From the NCBI RefSeq assembly GCF_009739905.1, contig NZ_CP034279.1:310001-374000 (forward strand): 64,000 nt of DNA, in the 5' to 3' direction. Shown in pieces: positions 1 through 10,325 of this stretch (positions are counted from its first letter, which is position 1; every line of letters begins with the position of its first letter). This DNA comes from Streptomyces ficellus (lineage in GTDB: Bacteria > Actinomycetota > Actinomycetes > Streptomycetales > Streptomycetaceae). The position numbers and the translations under genes were made by a program. The notes under the pieces are model-generated. The model ran no database searches. It was not told the origin of the DNA and saw nothing but the letters and a program-made list of their open reading frames with translations.

Positions 1-153
1 CCGGGAGATCTCGGGCAGTTTCCGGGCGGCGCGGGCGTGCACCTCGTCGGCGGTGAGGTGCACATGGTCGCCGTCGAGGACCTCGGCGACGACGCGCCGT
101 TGGGAGGTCATCCGCCAGCCACGGGCGCGCAGTCGCTCCAGCAGGCCGCTCAT
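1..153 (-). CDS. furA: Fur-family transcriptional repressor, N-terminal fragment
   Basis: Only the first 51 residues lie in the window; the gene runs off the left edge. The start is the ATG whose complement is at 151-153. The visible part, MSGLLERLRARGWRMTSQRR followed by VVAEVLDGDHVHLTADEVHA, is the typical start of the Fur winged-helix DNA-binding domain (LR..GwRlT.qR..vl..L....H.tadEv). Fur proteins of the FurA/CatR type bind iron or another metal and repress catalase genes until peroxide oxidises them. It is transcribed away from katG, so the shared 440-bp spacer probably carries its operator. In several other actinobacteria furA lies upstream of katG in the same direction, so the divergent layout is closer to catR-type genes. 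The family call is firm; the FurA/CatR/PerR subtype is inferred from the neighbour. Confidence 0.85.
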   Translation of the reverse strand, partial: MSGLLERLRARGWRMTSQRRVVAEVLDGDHVHLTADEVHARAARKLPEISR

Positions 154-258
154 ATCGGTTCACCCGTCCCGGCTCGGATCGGCGGGATGCCGGGCGCTCG
201 TCCGTCCGCGTCCGGGATCCGATGGAAATGTTGAGGGAATGTTGGTCTGGCATACGTC

Positions 259-286
259 TTGACTTGGATTCCGTCCATCGTAGGAT
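259..286 (+). promoter_or_regulatory. Candidate housekeeping-sigma promoter for katG
   Basis: TTGACT at 259-264 and TAGGAT at 281-286 are separated by 16 bp, close to the streptomycete HrdB consensus (TTGAC-N16-18-TAGRRT). It points towards katG and would give a leader of about 300 nt. A direct repeat, AATGTTGAGGG / AATGTTGGTC, lies just upstream at about 226-248 and could be part of a regulator site. Confidence 0.5.
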
Positions 287-2832
<2,546 letters not shown>

Positions 2833-2880
2833 CCTCGCCGATCACCCGCCGATCACCCGCTGATCACATCTGATCACCTG

Positions 2881-2930
2881 CTGAGCGACATCCGGTGAAC
2901 GCCCGCTGAGCGGCGTCCGGTGAACGCCCG
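2881..2930. repeat. 25-bp tandem repeat, two copies
   Basis: Two adjacent 25-bp units, 2881-2905 and 2906-2930, both starting CTGAGCG and ending TCCGGTGAACGCCCG, differ at two positions. A looser run of GATCACC/TGATCAC repeats precedes them (about 2838-2876). They lie between the katG stop and the terminator hairpin and probably arose by slippage. Confidence 0.8.
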
Positions 2931-2933
2931 AGT

Positions 2934-2965
2934 CCGGGCCGGCCCCATTCCGCGGGCCGGCCCGG
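2934..2965. terminator. Perfect 12-bp stem hairpin after katG
   Basis: CCGGGCCGGCCC (2934-2945) pairs perfectly with GGGCCGGCCCGG (2954-2965) across an 8-nt loop. It lies between the convergent katG and 3003-3386 genes, so it can end transcription from both sides. There is no U-tract, which is common in Streptomyces. Confidence 0.75.
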
Positions 2966-3002
2966 TCTGTCGTTCCGCTCCGCCCCCGGCGCGGGCCGGG
3001 GG

Positions 3003-3386
3003 TCAGCCCGGGCGGTTGCCGGGCTCGGAGTCGTTGGGGTCGACGCCGGTGAACGCGGAGTCGTCCTTCGTACCGGAGGGGCGTCCCGAGCGGCCCTTGC
3101 GGCCGGTGTCCCGCATGCCCTCGTCCGACGTGTCGCCGTACTCCTCGCCCCGCTTGGTGCCGCTCTCGGCCACGTCACCGGGCACGGAGCCGCGCTCCTC
3201 CTTGGAGGGCTTGCGGCCCGGGCCGCGCTCCGGGGCGTCCTCCGCGTGGAAGGAGCGCCGGGCGCTCGGGTTCTCCTGCTGCCGGGTCTCGTCGACGTCG
3301 GGGGACCAGCCGTGGTGCTCGGTCCCCTCGTGCCGGCTCACCCCCTGCCCCCGTGACGGCTTCGCTGGCTTCTGTTCCTTGGGCAT
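3003..3386 (-). CDS. Small hydrophilic, probably disordered protein
   Basis: 127 aa starting MPKEQKPAKPSRGQGVSRHE. It is very rich in charged residues, Gly, Ser and Pro, with no predicted membrane segment, cysteine or catalytic motif, so it is probably intrinsically disordered. Such short basic/acidic proteins are common and often stress-induced in Streptomyces, but I do not recognise a named family. The ATG (complement at 3384-3386) is the first in frame with this composition; the ribosome binding site is weak (AGGCAGGT). It is convergent with katG across the hairpin at 2934-2965 and divergent from hypX. The 282-bp spacer to hypX holds no gene that I can support. Confidence 0.6.
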   Translation of the reverse strand: MPKEQKPAKPSRGQGVSRHEGTEHHGWSPDVDETRQQENPSARRSFHAEDAPERGPGRKPSKEERGSVPGDVAESGTKRGEEYGDTSDEGMRDTGRKGRSGRPSGTKDDSAFTGVDPNDSEPGNRPG

Positions 3387-3668
3387 GGCGCCGACCTGCC
3401 TGTCCGCTGCGGTGGAGGCACGTCCTTGTCCGTGCCAGGGCACTAGAAATTCTTCCACTTCCCCGCACACCCGGCATATCGGTCCATGGCGGACCGGGGG
3501 CACCGACCAGGACGCCGCCTGGACACCAGCACCGGGCATGTGGCGGGAACGGTCACCCGTACGAGTGATGAGCGGGATTCGTGTCGACGGCAGGGCGACC
3601 CCGTGACCGACCATCGCAGGCAGCCGGTACGCCGCACGACCGACCGTCGCACCCTGGGAGGGGTCGCC

Positions 3669-5393
3669 ATGCGCATCCTGCTCGTCGCCAGCGCCTACAA
3701 CAGCCTCACCCAGCGCGTGCACGCCGAGCTGCGGGAGCGCGGGCACACCGTCGCCGTCGAGGTCACCCCCCACGGCCGAGACGTCCGCGCGGCCGTCGGC
3801 CTGCACACGCCCCAGCTGGTGGTGGCGCCCATGCTGAAGGCCGTCGTCCCGCGTGACGTGTGGACGTCCGTGACGTGTCTGATCGTGCACCCGGGCCCGG
3901 TGGGCGACCGGGGGCCCTCCTCCCTGGACTGGGCCGTCCGCGAGGGTGCCGGGGAGTGGGGCGTCACCGTGCTCCAGGCCGAGGAGGAGATGGACGCCGG
4001 GCCCGTGTGGGCGACGGCGATCTGCACCGTACCGCCGGTGGCGAAGAGCGATCTGTACCGCAACGAGCTGGGCGACGCCGCCGTGGAGGCGGTGCTGCTG
4101 GCCGTCGAGCGCTTCGCGTCCGGCCGGTACGTCCCGGCCGCCCAGGACACCCTGCCCACGGCGGCGGGCGCGCGCCCGAGGCCGCCGATGCGCCAGGTGG
4201 CGCGCCGTATCTCGTGGGACGAGGACACCACCGACACGGTGCTGCGCACCCTGCGGGCCGCCGACTCCCAGCCCGGAGTCCTGGACGACCTGCTGGGCGG
4301 GGAGTGGTTCCTGCACGGCGGGCACCCCGAGCGCGGCCTGCGCGGGCGCCCCGGCGAGCTGCTGGCCACGCGCGCCGGGGCGATCTGCCGCGCCACGACG
4401 GACGGGGCGGTGTGGATCCCCGAGCTGCGGGCCCGCACCGGGCACGGGGAGCCGCGGGCGTGCAAGCTGCCCGCCACCGTGGCGCTCGGCGACCGCCTGG
4501 CCGCCCTGCCGGACCTGCCCGAGCTGCCCCTGCCGGCGCTCCCGCCCGCCGACGACACCACCTGGTCGGACGTCCGGTACCGGGAGGAGGGCGCGGTGGG
4601 CGTGCTGTCCTTCGCGTTCCCGGGCGGTGCGATGTCCACCGCCCACTGCCGGCGGCTGCTGGAGGCGTACCGGGCCGCGTGCGCCCGGCCCACCTCCGTG
4701 CTGGTCCTGGGCGGCGGCCGGGACTTCTTCTCCAACGGCATCCACCTGGGGGTGATCGAGGCGGCGGCCGACCCGGCGGCGGAGTCGTGGGCCAACATCA
4801 ACGCCATGGACGACCTGGTCGAGGCGGTGCTCACCACCACCGACCGCGTCGTCGTCAGCGCGATCGGCGGCAACGCCGCCGCCGGGGGCTGCATGCTGGC
4901 GCTGGCCGCCGACGAGGTGTGGTGCCGCTCCGGGTCGGTGCTCAATCCGCACTACCGGCGCATGGGCCTGTACGGGTCGGAGTACTGGACCTACACGCTG
5001 CCCGGGCGGGTGGGCGCCGCCATGGCCGGGCGGCTCACCGAGGACGCCCTTCCGGTCACCGCCGCCCGGGCGCGTGACCTCGGCCTGGTCGACCGGGTGG
5101 TGCGGTGCTCGCCCTCGTCATTCACTGCCGAGGTCACCCGGTTGGCCGCACATCTCGCGGTTTCGTCCGGGACGCAGACACGGCTGGCCGCGAAGAAGGC
5201 GGAGCACGAGCGGCGGGAGGCCGAGACCCCGCTGGCGGGCTTCAGGGAGCGGGAACTGGCCCGGATGCGGGGCGTCTTCGACGACCCGGCCGCCCCCTAC
5301 CACGCGTTGCGCAGGGCGTTCGTACGCAAGGAGACGGCCGCCCCCGACCGGGTCCCCGCAGGTGCGGGCGGCGCCGGGCTGTCGGACTCTTAG
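3669..5393 (+). CDS. hypX: Hydrogenase maturation protein HypX (HoxX), formyl-THF to CO
   Basis: 574 aa. HypX makes the active-site CO ligand of [NiFe]-hydrogenases from formyl-tetrahydrofolate in aerobic organisms. Residues 1-280 form the formyltransferase-like part (MRILLVASAYNSLTQRVHAE at the start; HPGPVGDRGPSSLDW near residue 78 at the folate/transfer site). Residues from about 295 form an enoyl-CoA hydratase/crotonase-like domain, with LVLGGGRDFFSNGIHLGVIE and a Gly-rich oxyanion segment, SAIGGNAAAGGCMLALAADE. The ATG at 3669 has GGGAGGGG seven nt upstream; a longer reading frame exists upstream but is not supported. It is the first gene of the hydrogenase operon and lies 49 bp before the small-subunit gene. 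Its presence argues for hydrogenase assembly under full aeration. Confidence 0.93.
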   Translation: MRILLVASAYNSLTQRVHAELRERGHTVAVEVTPHGRDVRAAVGLHTPQLVVAPMLKAVVPRDVWTSVTCLIVHPGPVGDRGPSSLDWAVREGAGEWGVTVLQAEEEMDAGPVWATAICTVPPVAKSDLYRNELGDAAVEAVLLAVERFASGRYVPAAQDTLPTAAGARPRPPMRQVARRISWDEDTTDTVLRTLRAADSQPGVLDDLLGGEWFLHGGHPERGLRGRPGELLATRAGAICRATTDGAVWIPELRARTGHGEPRACKLPATVALGDRLAALPDLPELPLPALPPADDTTWSDVRYREEGAVGVLSFAFPGGAMSTAHCRRLLEAYRAACARPTSVLVLGGGRDFFSNGIHLGVIEAAADPAAESWANINAMDDLVEAVLTTTDRVVVSAIGGNAAAGGCMLALAADEVWCRSGSVLNPHYRRMGLYGSEYWTYTLPGRVGAAMAGRLTEDALPVTAARARDLGLVDRVVRCSPSSFTAEVTRLAAHLAVSSGTQTRLAAKKAEHERREAETPLAGFRERELARMRGVFDDPAAPYHALRRAFVRKETAAPDRVPAGAGGAGLSDS

Positions 5394-5442
5394 CCCGGTA
5401 AAGACTCGAAGCAAGCGGCACACCTCCCCGAGGAGGCCCTCG

Positions 5443-6531
5443 ATGAACACAGCGTCGCCGACGACGGACCAGCAGCCCGAAGCCTCCGGTTCGCCCGGCA
5501 CGGAGGAGAAGCCGATCCACATCCTCTGGATCAACGCCGGGCTGAGCTGCGACGGCGACTCGGTCGCCCTGACGGCCGCCATGCAGCCGAGTATCGAGGA
5601 GATCGCCCTCGGGGCGCTCCCCGGGCTGCCGAAGATCGCGGTCCACTGGCCGCTGATCGACTTCGAGTGCGGTCCGGTGGACGGAGCGGACACGTTCATC
5701 GAGTGGTTCTTCAAGGGTGAGCGGGGCGAGATCGACCCGTTCGTCCTGGTGATCGAGGGGTCCATCCCCAACGAGTCGATCAAGCAGGAGGGCTACTGGT
5801 GCGGTTTCGGGGACAACCCGGACACCGGTCAGCCCATCACCACCAGTGAGTGGATCGACCGCCTGGCGCCCAAGGCGCTCGCGGTGGTCGCCATCGGCAC
5901 CTGCGCCACGTACGGCGGCATCCACGCCATGGCCGGGAACCCGACCGGCGCGATGGGTCTGCCCGACTACCTGGGCTGGGACTGGAAGTCCAAGGCGGGC
6001 ATCCCCATCGTGTGCGTGCCGGGCTGCCCCATCCAGCCGGACAACTTCGCCGAGACGCTGACCTACCTGCTCTACCAGGCGGCGGGTTCGGCGCCGATGA
6101 TCCCGCTGGACGACAAGCTGCGCCCGACCTGGCTGTTCGGGGCCACCGTCCACGAGGGCTGCGACCGGGCCGGCTACTACGAGCAGGGCCAGTTCGCGAC
6201 GGAGTACGACTCGCCGAAGTGTTTGGTGAAGCTGGGCTGCTGGGGCCCGGTCGTCAAGTGCAACGTACCGAAGCGCGGCTGGATGGCCGGCATCGGCGGC
6301 TGCCCCAACGTGGGCGGCATCTGCATCGCCTGCACCATGCCCGGCTTCCCCGACAAGTTCATGCCGTTCATGGACGAACCTCCCGGCGGCAAGCTCTCCA
6401 GCACCGCCAGCGGGGCGTACGGCGCGGTCATCCGCCGGCTGCGCACGATCACGGCCCGCACCGTGGACAGGGAACCCAAGTGGCGGCACACCGGCCGGGA
6501 GATCACCACCGGCTACCGCCCGCCGTGGTGA
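5443..6531 (+). CDS. hhyS: [NiFe]-hydrogenase small subunit, group 1h (high-affinity)
   Basis: 362 aa electron-transfer subunit carrying three Fe-S clusters. After a short variable N-terminus, IHILWINAGLSCDGDS shows the proximal-cluster loop: Cys36 is followed by Asp39 where most small subunits have a second cysteine (CxxC). Asp ligation of the proximal cluster is the hallmark reported for the oxygen-insensitive actinobacterial-type hydrogenase of Ralstonia. Further ligands are seen in IGTCATYGG, PGCPIQPDNF, HEGCDRAGYY, CLVKLGCWGP and a CPNVGGICIACTMPGFPD segment for the medial/distal clusters. There is no twin-arginine signal, which is consistent with a cytosolic or membrane-associated enzyme. 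AGGAGG lies 6 nt before the ATG. It is followed 98 bp later by the large-subunit gene. Confidence 0.95.
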   Translation: MNTASPTTDQQPEASGSPGTEEKPIHILWINAGLSCDGDSVALTAAMQPSIEEIALGALPGLPKIAVHWPLIDFECGPVDGADTFIEWFFKGERGEIDPFVLVIEGSIPNESIKQEGYWCGFGDNPDTGQPITTSEWIDRLAPKALAVVAIGTCATYGGIHAMAGNPTGAMGLPDYLGWDWKSKAGIPIVCVPGCPIQPDNFAETLTYLLYQAAGSAPMIPLDDKLRPTWLFGATVHEGCDRAGYYEQGQFATEYDSPKCLVKLGCWGPVVKCNVPKRGWMAGIGGCPNVGGICIACTMPGFPDKFMPFMDEPPGGKLSSTASGAYGAVIRRLRTITARTVDREPKWRHTGREITTGYRPPW

Positions 6532-6629
6532 CCGCCCCGGCGGCGGCACCCTCCCCGTGGGCGACCCCCCTCCCCCACCACCTCCCGCAGACCCGCTCGC
6601 AGCACTGACCGAAGGGCATCACAGACACC

Positions 6630-8411
6630 ATGGCGACCTCGACGACGACCGGTGACGGCACCGGCCTGGTGGAGATGGCGTGGGACCCGATCACACGGAT
6701 CGTGGGCAGCCTCGGCATCCACACGAAGATCGACTTCAAGCAGAAGCGGGTCGCCGAGTGCTACAGCACCTCGTCGGTCTTCCGCGGCTACAGCGTCTTC
6801 ATGCGGGGCAAGGACCCGCGCGACGCGCACTTCATCACCAGCCGCATCTGCGGGATCTGTGGCGACAACCACGCCACCTGCTCGGTGTACGCGCAGAACA
6901 TGGCGTACGGGGTGAAGCCGCCGCACCTCGGTGAGTGGATCATCAACTGCGGCGAGTCCGCGGAGTTCATGTTCGACCACAACATCTTCCAGGAGAACCT
7001 GGTGGGGGTCGACTACTGCGAGAAGATGGTCCGCGAGACCAACCCGGGAGTCCTCGAACTCGCCGAGCGCACCGAGGCGCCGCACGCCGCGGACCACGGC
7101 TACCGCACCATCGCCGACATCATGCGCTCGCTGAACCCGCTGGAGGGCGAGTTCTACCGCGAGGCGCTGCAAGTGAGCCGGTACACGCGGGAGATGTTCT
7201 GCCTGATGGAGGGGCGCCATGTGCACCCCTCCACCCTGTACCCGGGCGGTGTCGGCACGATCGGATCGGTGCAGCTGTTCACCGATTACATGTCCCGGCT
7301 GATGCGGTACGTGGAGTTCATGAAGCGGGTCGTGCCGCTGCACGACGACCTGTTCGACTTCTTCTACGAGGCGCTGCCCGGTTACGAGGAGGTCGGGCGC
7401 CGGCGCGTGCTGCTCGGCTGCTGGGGCGCGTTCAACGACCCCGAGTACTGCGACTTCAGTTACGCCAACATGACCGACTGGGGCCGGCGGATGCTGGTCA
7501 CGCCCGGTGTGGTGGTGGACGGCAAGCTGGTCACCAACGACCTCACCGAGATCAACCTCGGCATCCGGATCCTGCTGGGCAGCTCCTACTACGAGGACTG
7601 GGCGGGCCAGGAGCAGTTCGTCACCCACGACCCGCTGGGCAACCCGGTCGACCCGCGGCACCCGTGGAACCAGCACACCATCCCGGCGCCGCAGAAGCGG
7701 GACTTCAACGACAAGTACAGCTGGGTGATGTCCCCGCGCTGGTACGACGGCAAGGACTACCTGCCGCTGGACACCGGCGGCGGCCCCATCGCCCGCCTGT
7801 GGTCCACCGCCCTGTCCGGGCTCGTCGACATCGGGTACGTGAAGGCCACCGGGCACAGCGTCGTCATCAACCTGCCGCGGACGCTCACCAAGCCGGAGAC
7901 CACCTTCGAGTGGAAGATCCCCCGGTGGAGCAACGCCCTGGAGCGCAACCGCGCCCGGACCTACTTCCAGGCGTACGCCGCGGCCGTGGCGCTGCACTCG
8001 GCGGAGATGGGCCTGGCGGAGGTGCGCGCCGGACGCACCCAGACCTGGGAGAAGTTCGAGGTGCCGGACGAGTCCATCGGTGTCGGTTTCACCGAGGCCG
8101 TACGCGGTGTGTTGTCGCACCACATGGTGATCCGCGACGGCAAGATCGCCAACTACCATCCGTACCCGCCGACGCCGTGGAACGCCTCCACGCGCGACAC
8201 CTACGGGACGCCCGGGCCCTACGAGGACGCGGTGCAGAACACGCCGATCTTCGAGGAGAACCCGCCGGAGAACTTCAAGGGCATCGACATCATGCGGGCC
8301 GTCCGCAGCTTCGACCCGTGCCTGCCCTGCGGTGTGCACATGTACGTCGGTGACGGCAGGACCGTGAAGTCCCTGCACGTCCCCACCGGCCTGAGCGGTC
8401 TGTCCGGATGA
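6630..8411 (+). CDS. hhyL: [NiFe]-hydrogenase large subunit, group 1h, catalytic
   Basis: 593 aa subunit that holds the Ni-Fe(CN)2CO site and oxidises H2. The N-terminal metal-binding motif is RICGICGDNH (Arg72, Cys74, Cys77, His81) and the C-terminal motif is DPCLPCGVH with Cys564, Cys567 and His570. A 23-residue tail follows His570 and is expected to be removed by the endopeptidase encoded at 11845-12354 after nickel insertion. The start ATG at 6630 has GAAGGG about 13 nt upstream. Its stop overlaps the start of the NifU-like gene by 4 bp (ATGA). Co-occurrence with hypX and the NifU-like, DUF5947 and DUF6084 genes fits the group 1h operons known in Streptomyces, Mycobacterium and Ralstonia, which scavenge atmospheric H2 in non-growing cells. 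Confidence 0.96.
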   Translation: MATSTTTGDGTGLVEMAWDPITRIVGSLGIHTKIDFKQKRVAECYSTSSVFRGYSVFMRGKDPRDAHFITSRICGICGDNHATCSVYAQNMAYGVKPPHLGEWIINCGESAEFMFDHNIFQENLVGVDYCEKMVRETNPGVLELAERTEAPHAADHGYRTIADIMRSLNPLEGEFYREALQVSRYTREMFCLMEGRHVHPSTLYPGGVGTIGSVQLFTDYMSRLMRYVEFMKRVVPLHDDLFDFFYEALPGYEEVGRRRVLLGCWGAFNDPEYCDFSYANMTDWGRRMLVTPGVVVDGKLVTNDLTEINLGIRILLGSSYYEDWAGQEQFVTHDPLGNPVDPRHPWNQHTIPAPQKRDFNDKYSWVMSPRWYDGKDYLPLDTGGGPIARLWSTALSGLVDIGYVKATGHSVVINLPRTLTKPETTFEWKIPRWSNALERNRARTYFQAYAAAVALHSAEMGLAEVRAGRTQTWEKFEVPDESIGVGFTEAVRGVLSHHMVIRDGKIANYHPYPPTPWNASTRDTYGTPGPYEDAVQNTPIFEENPPENFKGIDIMRAVRSFDPCLPCGVHMYVGDGRTVKSLHVPTGLSGLSG

Positions 8412-9019
8412 GCGGCGGAAGCGGCACCGGCGTCGCGACCGGCGCGGCCGGCGCGGTGAACGCGGAGACGGCCGGCCGGCTGGTCGAGGAGATCCTGGAC
8501 CGGCTGACCGAATCCGGGGACCGCGCGGCGTGCGAGGCCGCGGAGGAACTCGTGCGCGTCCTCATGGAGTTCTACGGCGCCGGGCTCGCCCGCGTCGTCG
8601 AGCTGACCGGGCGCACCCCCGGCGCCTCCGGGCAGGACGTCCGCGCGGCGCTGCTCGGCGACGAGCTCGTCGCGGGTCTGCTGGTCCTGCACGGGCTGCA
8701 CCCCGACGACGCGCCCCGTCGCATCGAACGGGCCCTGGACCGCGTTCCGCACCCGGTGGAGAGCGCGGGCTTCGACGCCGCGACCGGCGTGCTGCGCCTG
8801 CGGCTCACCGGTTCGGCGGGCTGCGGCTGCTCCGGCACCCTGCGGGGCGTCGAGCAGGCGGCGCTGGACGCCCTCGCCTGTTTCGCGCCGGAGGTGACGG
8901 CGGTCGAGCTCCAGGAGGGCCCGGGGGCCGCCGCCCGTGAGCCGGCCCTGCTCCAGATCGGCTCCGGCCCGCCGCGTGCCGCGACCGGTGGCGCCCGTTC
9001 GCCGGCCACGGCGCCGTGA
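8408..9019 (+). CDS. NifU-like C-terminal-domain protein of the hydrogenase operon
   Basis: 203 aa. An N-terminal helical part (about 15-105) precedes a NifU C-terminal-like domain (about 110-175) ending in GSAGCGCSGTLRGVEQAAL. Canonical NifU domains carry CxxC; here the cysteines are spaced CxC, so Fe-S binding may be altered. Such proteins are regular members of group 1h hydrogenase operons and are thought to help supply Fe-S clusters or act as electron carriers for the small subunit, but the exact role is not established. It overlaps both neighbours by 4 bp, so translation is probably coupled. Pro/Ala-rich residues after about 178 look unstructured. Confidence 0.8.
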   Translation: MSGGSGTGVATGAAGAVNAETAGRLVEEILDRLTESGDRAACEAAEELVRVLMEFYGAGLARVVELTGRTPGASGQDVRAALLGDELVAGLLVLHGLHPDDAPRRIERALDRVPHPVESAGFDAATGVLRLRLTGSAGCGCSGTLRGVEQAALDALACFAPEVTAVELQEGPGAAAREPALLQIGSGPPRAATGGARSPATAP

Positions 9020-9690
9020 GCGCGCCCGTGGCCGGGACGACCGGCCCCCTGGGGCGGGACGGCGCCACGGCGCGGGGACTGCGCCGCTTCACGGCACCGC
9101 GTCCGCCCCGCACCGAACGGTGCGAACTGTGCGCGGTTCCCCTGGCCGGCGAGCGTCACCCGCATCTCGTCGACACCGAGAAGCGGGCGCTGGCCTGCGC
9201 CTGTGGCCCCTGCGCCCAGTTGCTCGACGGGTCCGGCGGGGCGCGGGGGCGATTCCGCGCGGTGCCCGGCCGGTACCTGAAGGACTCCGGGCACGGCGTC
9301 GACGACCGGGCCTGGGAGCAGTTGCGCATCCCGGTCGGGGTCGCGTTCTTCTTCCGCAACTCGGCGCTGGACCGGCTGGTCGCGCTGTACCCGAGCCCGG
9401 CGGGGGCGACCGAGAGCGAGCTGGACGCGGAGTCGTGGCAGGCCGCCCTGTCCGGTTCCGCCCTGGCCGGGCTCCTCGAACCCGACGTGGAGGCGCTGCT
9501 GCTGCGCCGCCACGAGGACGGCGAGGTCGAGTGCTTCCTGGTGCCGGTCGACATCTGCTACGAACTGGTGGGCCGGATGCGTCTGCGGTGGCAGGGCTTC
9601 GACGGTGGCGCGGAGGCCCGCGCCGACCTGGACGCCTTCTTCGCCCACGTACAGGACCGTGCGCGTGAGGTGCGGGAGGGGCGATCGTGA
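9016..9690 (+). CDS. DUF5947-like hydrogenase-associated protein
   Basis: 224 aa, GTG start overlapping the previous stop (GTGA). CELC at about residues 36-39 and CACGPC at about 60-65 form a plausible zinc-ribbon-type site. The remainder (about 85-215) has alternating beta and helix character with a conserved-looking stretch, LVPVDICYELVGRMRLRWQG. I recognise it as the DUF5947 type that travels with high-affinity hydrogenase genes; no function is known to me. Position between the NifU-like and DUF6084-like genes suggests a role in hydrogenase assembly or its electron acceptor chain. Confidence 0.7.
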   Translation: MSAPVAGTTGPLGRDGATARGLRRFTAPRPPRTERCELCAVPLAGERHPHLVDTEKRALACACGPCAQLLDGSGGARGRFRAVPGRYLKDSGHGVDDRAWEQLRIPVGVAFFFRNSALDRLVALYPSPAGATESELDAESWQAALSGSALAGLLEPDVEALLLRRHEDGEVECFLVPVDICYELVGRMRLRWQGFDGGAEARADLDAFFAHVQDRAREVREGRS

Positions 9691-10325
9691 CCGACTTCTC
9701 CTTCGCCTGCACGGGGGTGCGGGCCGACCCGTACGCGGCGGGCCCCACGCTGGTGTTCCGGCTGCGCGTCACCGCCTCGGACCGGGCCCGCGTCCACGCG
9801 CTGGCCCTGCGCTGCCAGCTGCGGATCGAGCCGGCCCGGCGCGGGTACGGCGACGCCGAGGCCGGGCGGCTGACGGACCTGTTCGGCGAGCGGTCCCGCT
9901 GGGGCCAGAGCCTGAACCCGGTGCAGTTCGCCCAGGTCTCGGTGATGGTCCCCGGCTTCACCGGAGAGGTCGAGACCGACCTGGTGGTGCCCTGCACGTA
10001 CGACATGGACATCGCGTCCACCCGCTACTTCCACGCCCTGGAGGAGGGTGAGGTGCCGCTGCTGATGCTGTTCTCCGGCACCGCCTTCACCGGGGCCGCG
10101 GGCTTCCGTGTCGAGCCGGTCCCCTGGGACAGGGAGGCGGCCTTCCGTATGCCGGTGAAGACGTGGCGGGAGATGGTCGACCAGCACTTCCCGGGCTCCG
10201 GCTGGATCCGGCTGCCCCGGGACACCATGGACGCGCTGCTCGCGCACCGGTCGCGGCGGGCGCTGCCGTCCTGGCAGGCGACCGTGGAGGAGCTGTTGGA
10301 GACGGCCGGGGAGAGAACACCGTGA
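9687..10325 (+). CDS. DUF6084-like hydrogenase-associated protein
   Basis: 212 aa, ATGA overlap with the gene before. The sequence is largely beta-rich (FACTGVRADPYAAGPTLVFR, VSVMVPGFTGEVETDLVVPC, MLFSGTAFTGAAGFRVEPV) with a conserved-looking YDMDIASTRYFHALEEGEVP and a C-terminal Trp-containing helix. It has no signal peptide or membrane segment and no clear metal site. I place it in the DUF6084 type found in hydrogenase operons of Streptomyces; the function is unknown. The fixed position in the operon argues for a hydrogenase-specific task rather than a general one. Confidence 0.68.
   Translation: MTDFSFACTGVRADPYAAGPTLVFRLRVTASDRARVHALALRCQLRIEPARRGYGDAEAGRLTDLFGERSRWGQSLNPVQFAQVSVMVPGFTGEVETDLVVPCTYDMDIASTRYFHALEEGEVPLLMLFSGTAFTGAAGFRVEPVPWDREAAFRMPVKTWREMVDQHFPGSGWIRLPRDTMDALLAHRSRRALPSWQATVEELLETAGERTP

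Noticed and set aside
3486..3668. 61-residue N-terminal extension of HypX
   Set aside because: The family starts at MRILLVASA..., which has a good ribosome binding site; the extension is Arg/Thr-rich and lacks one.
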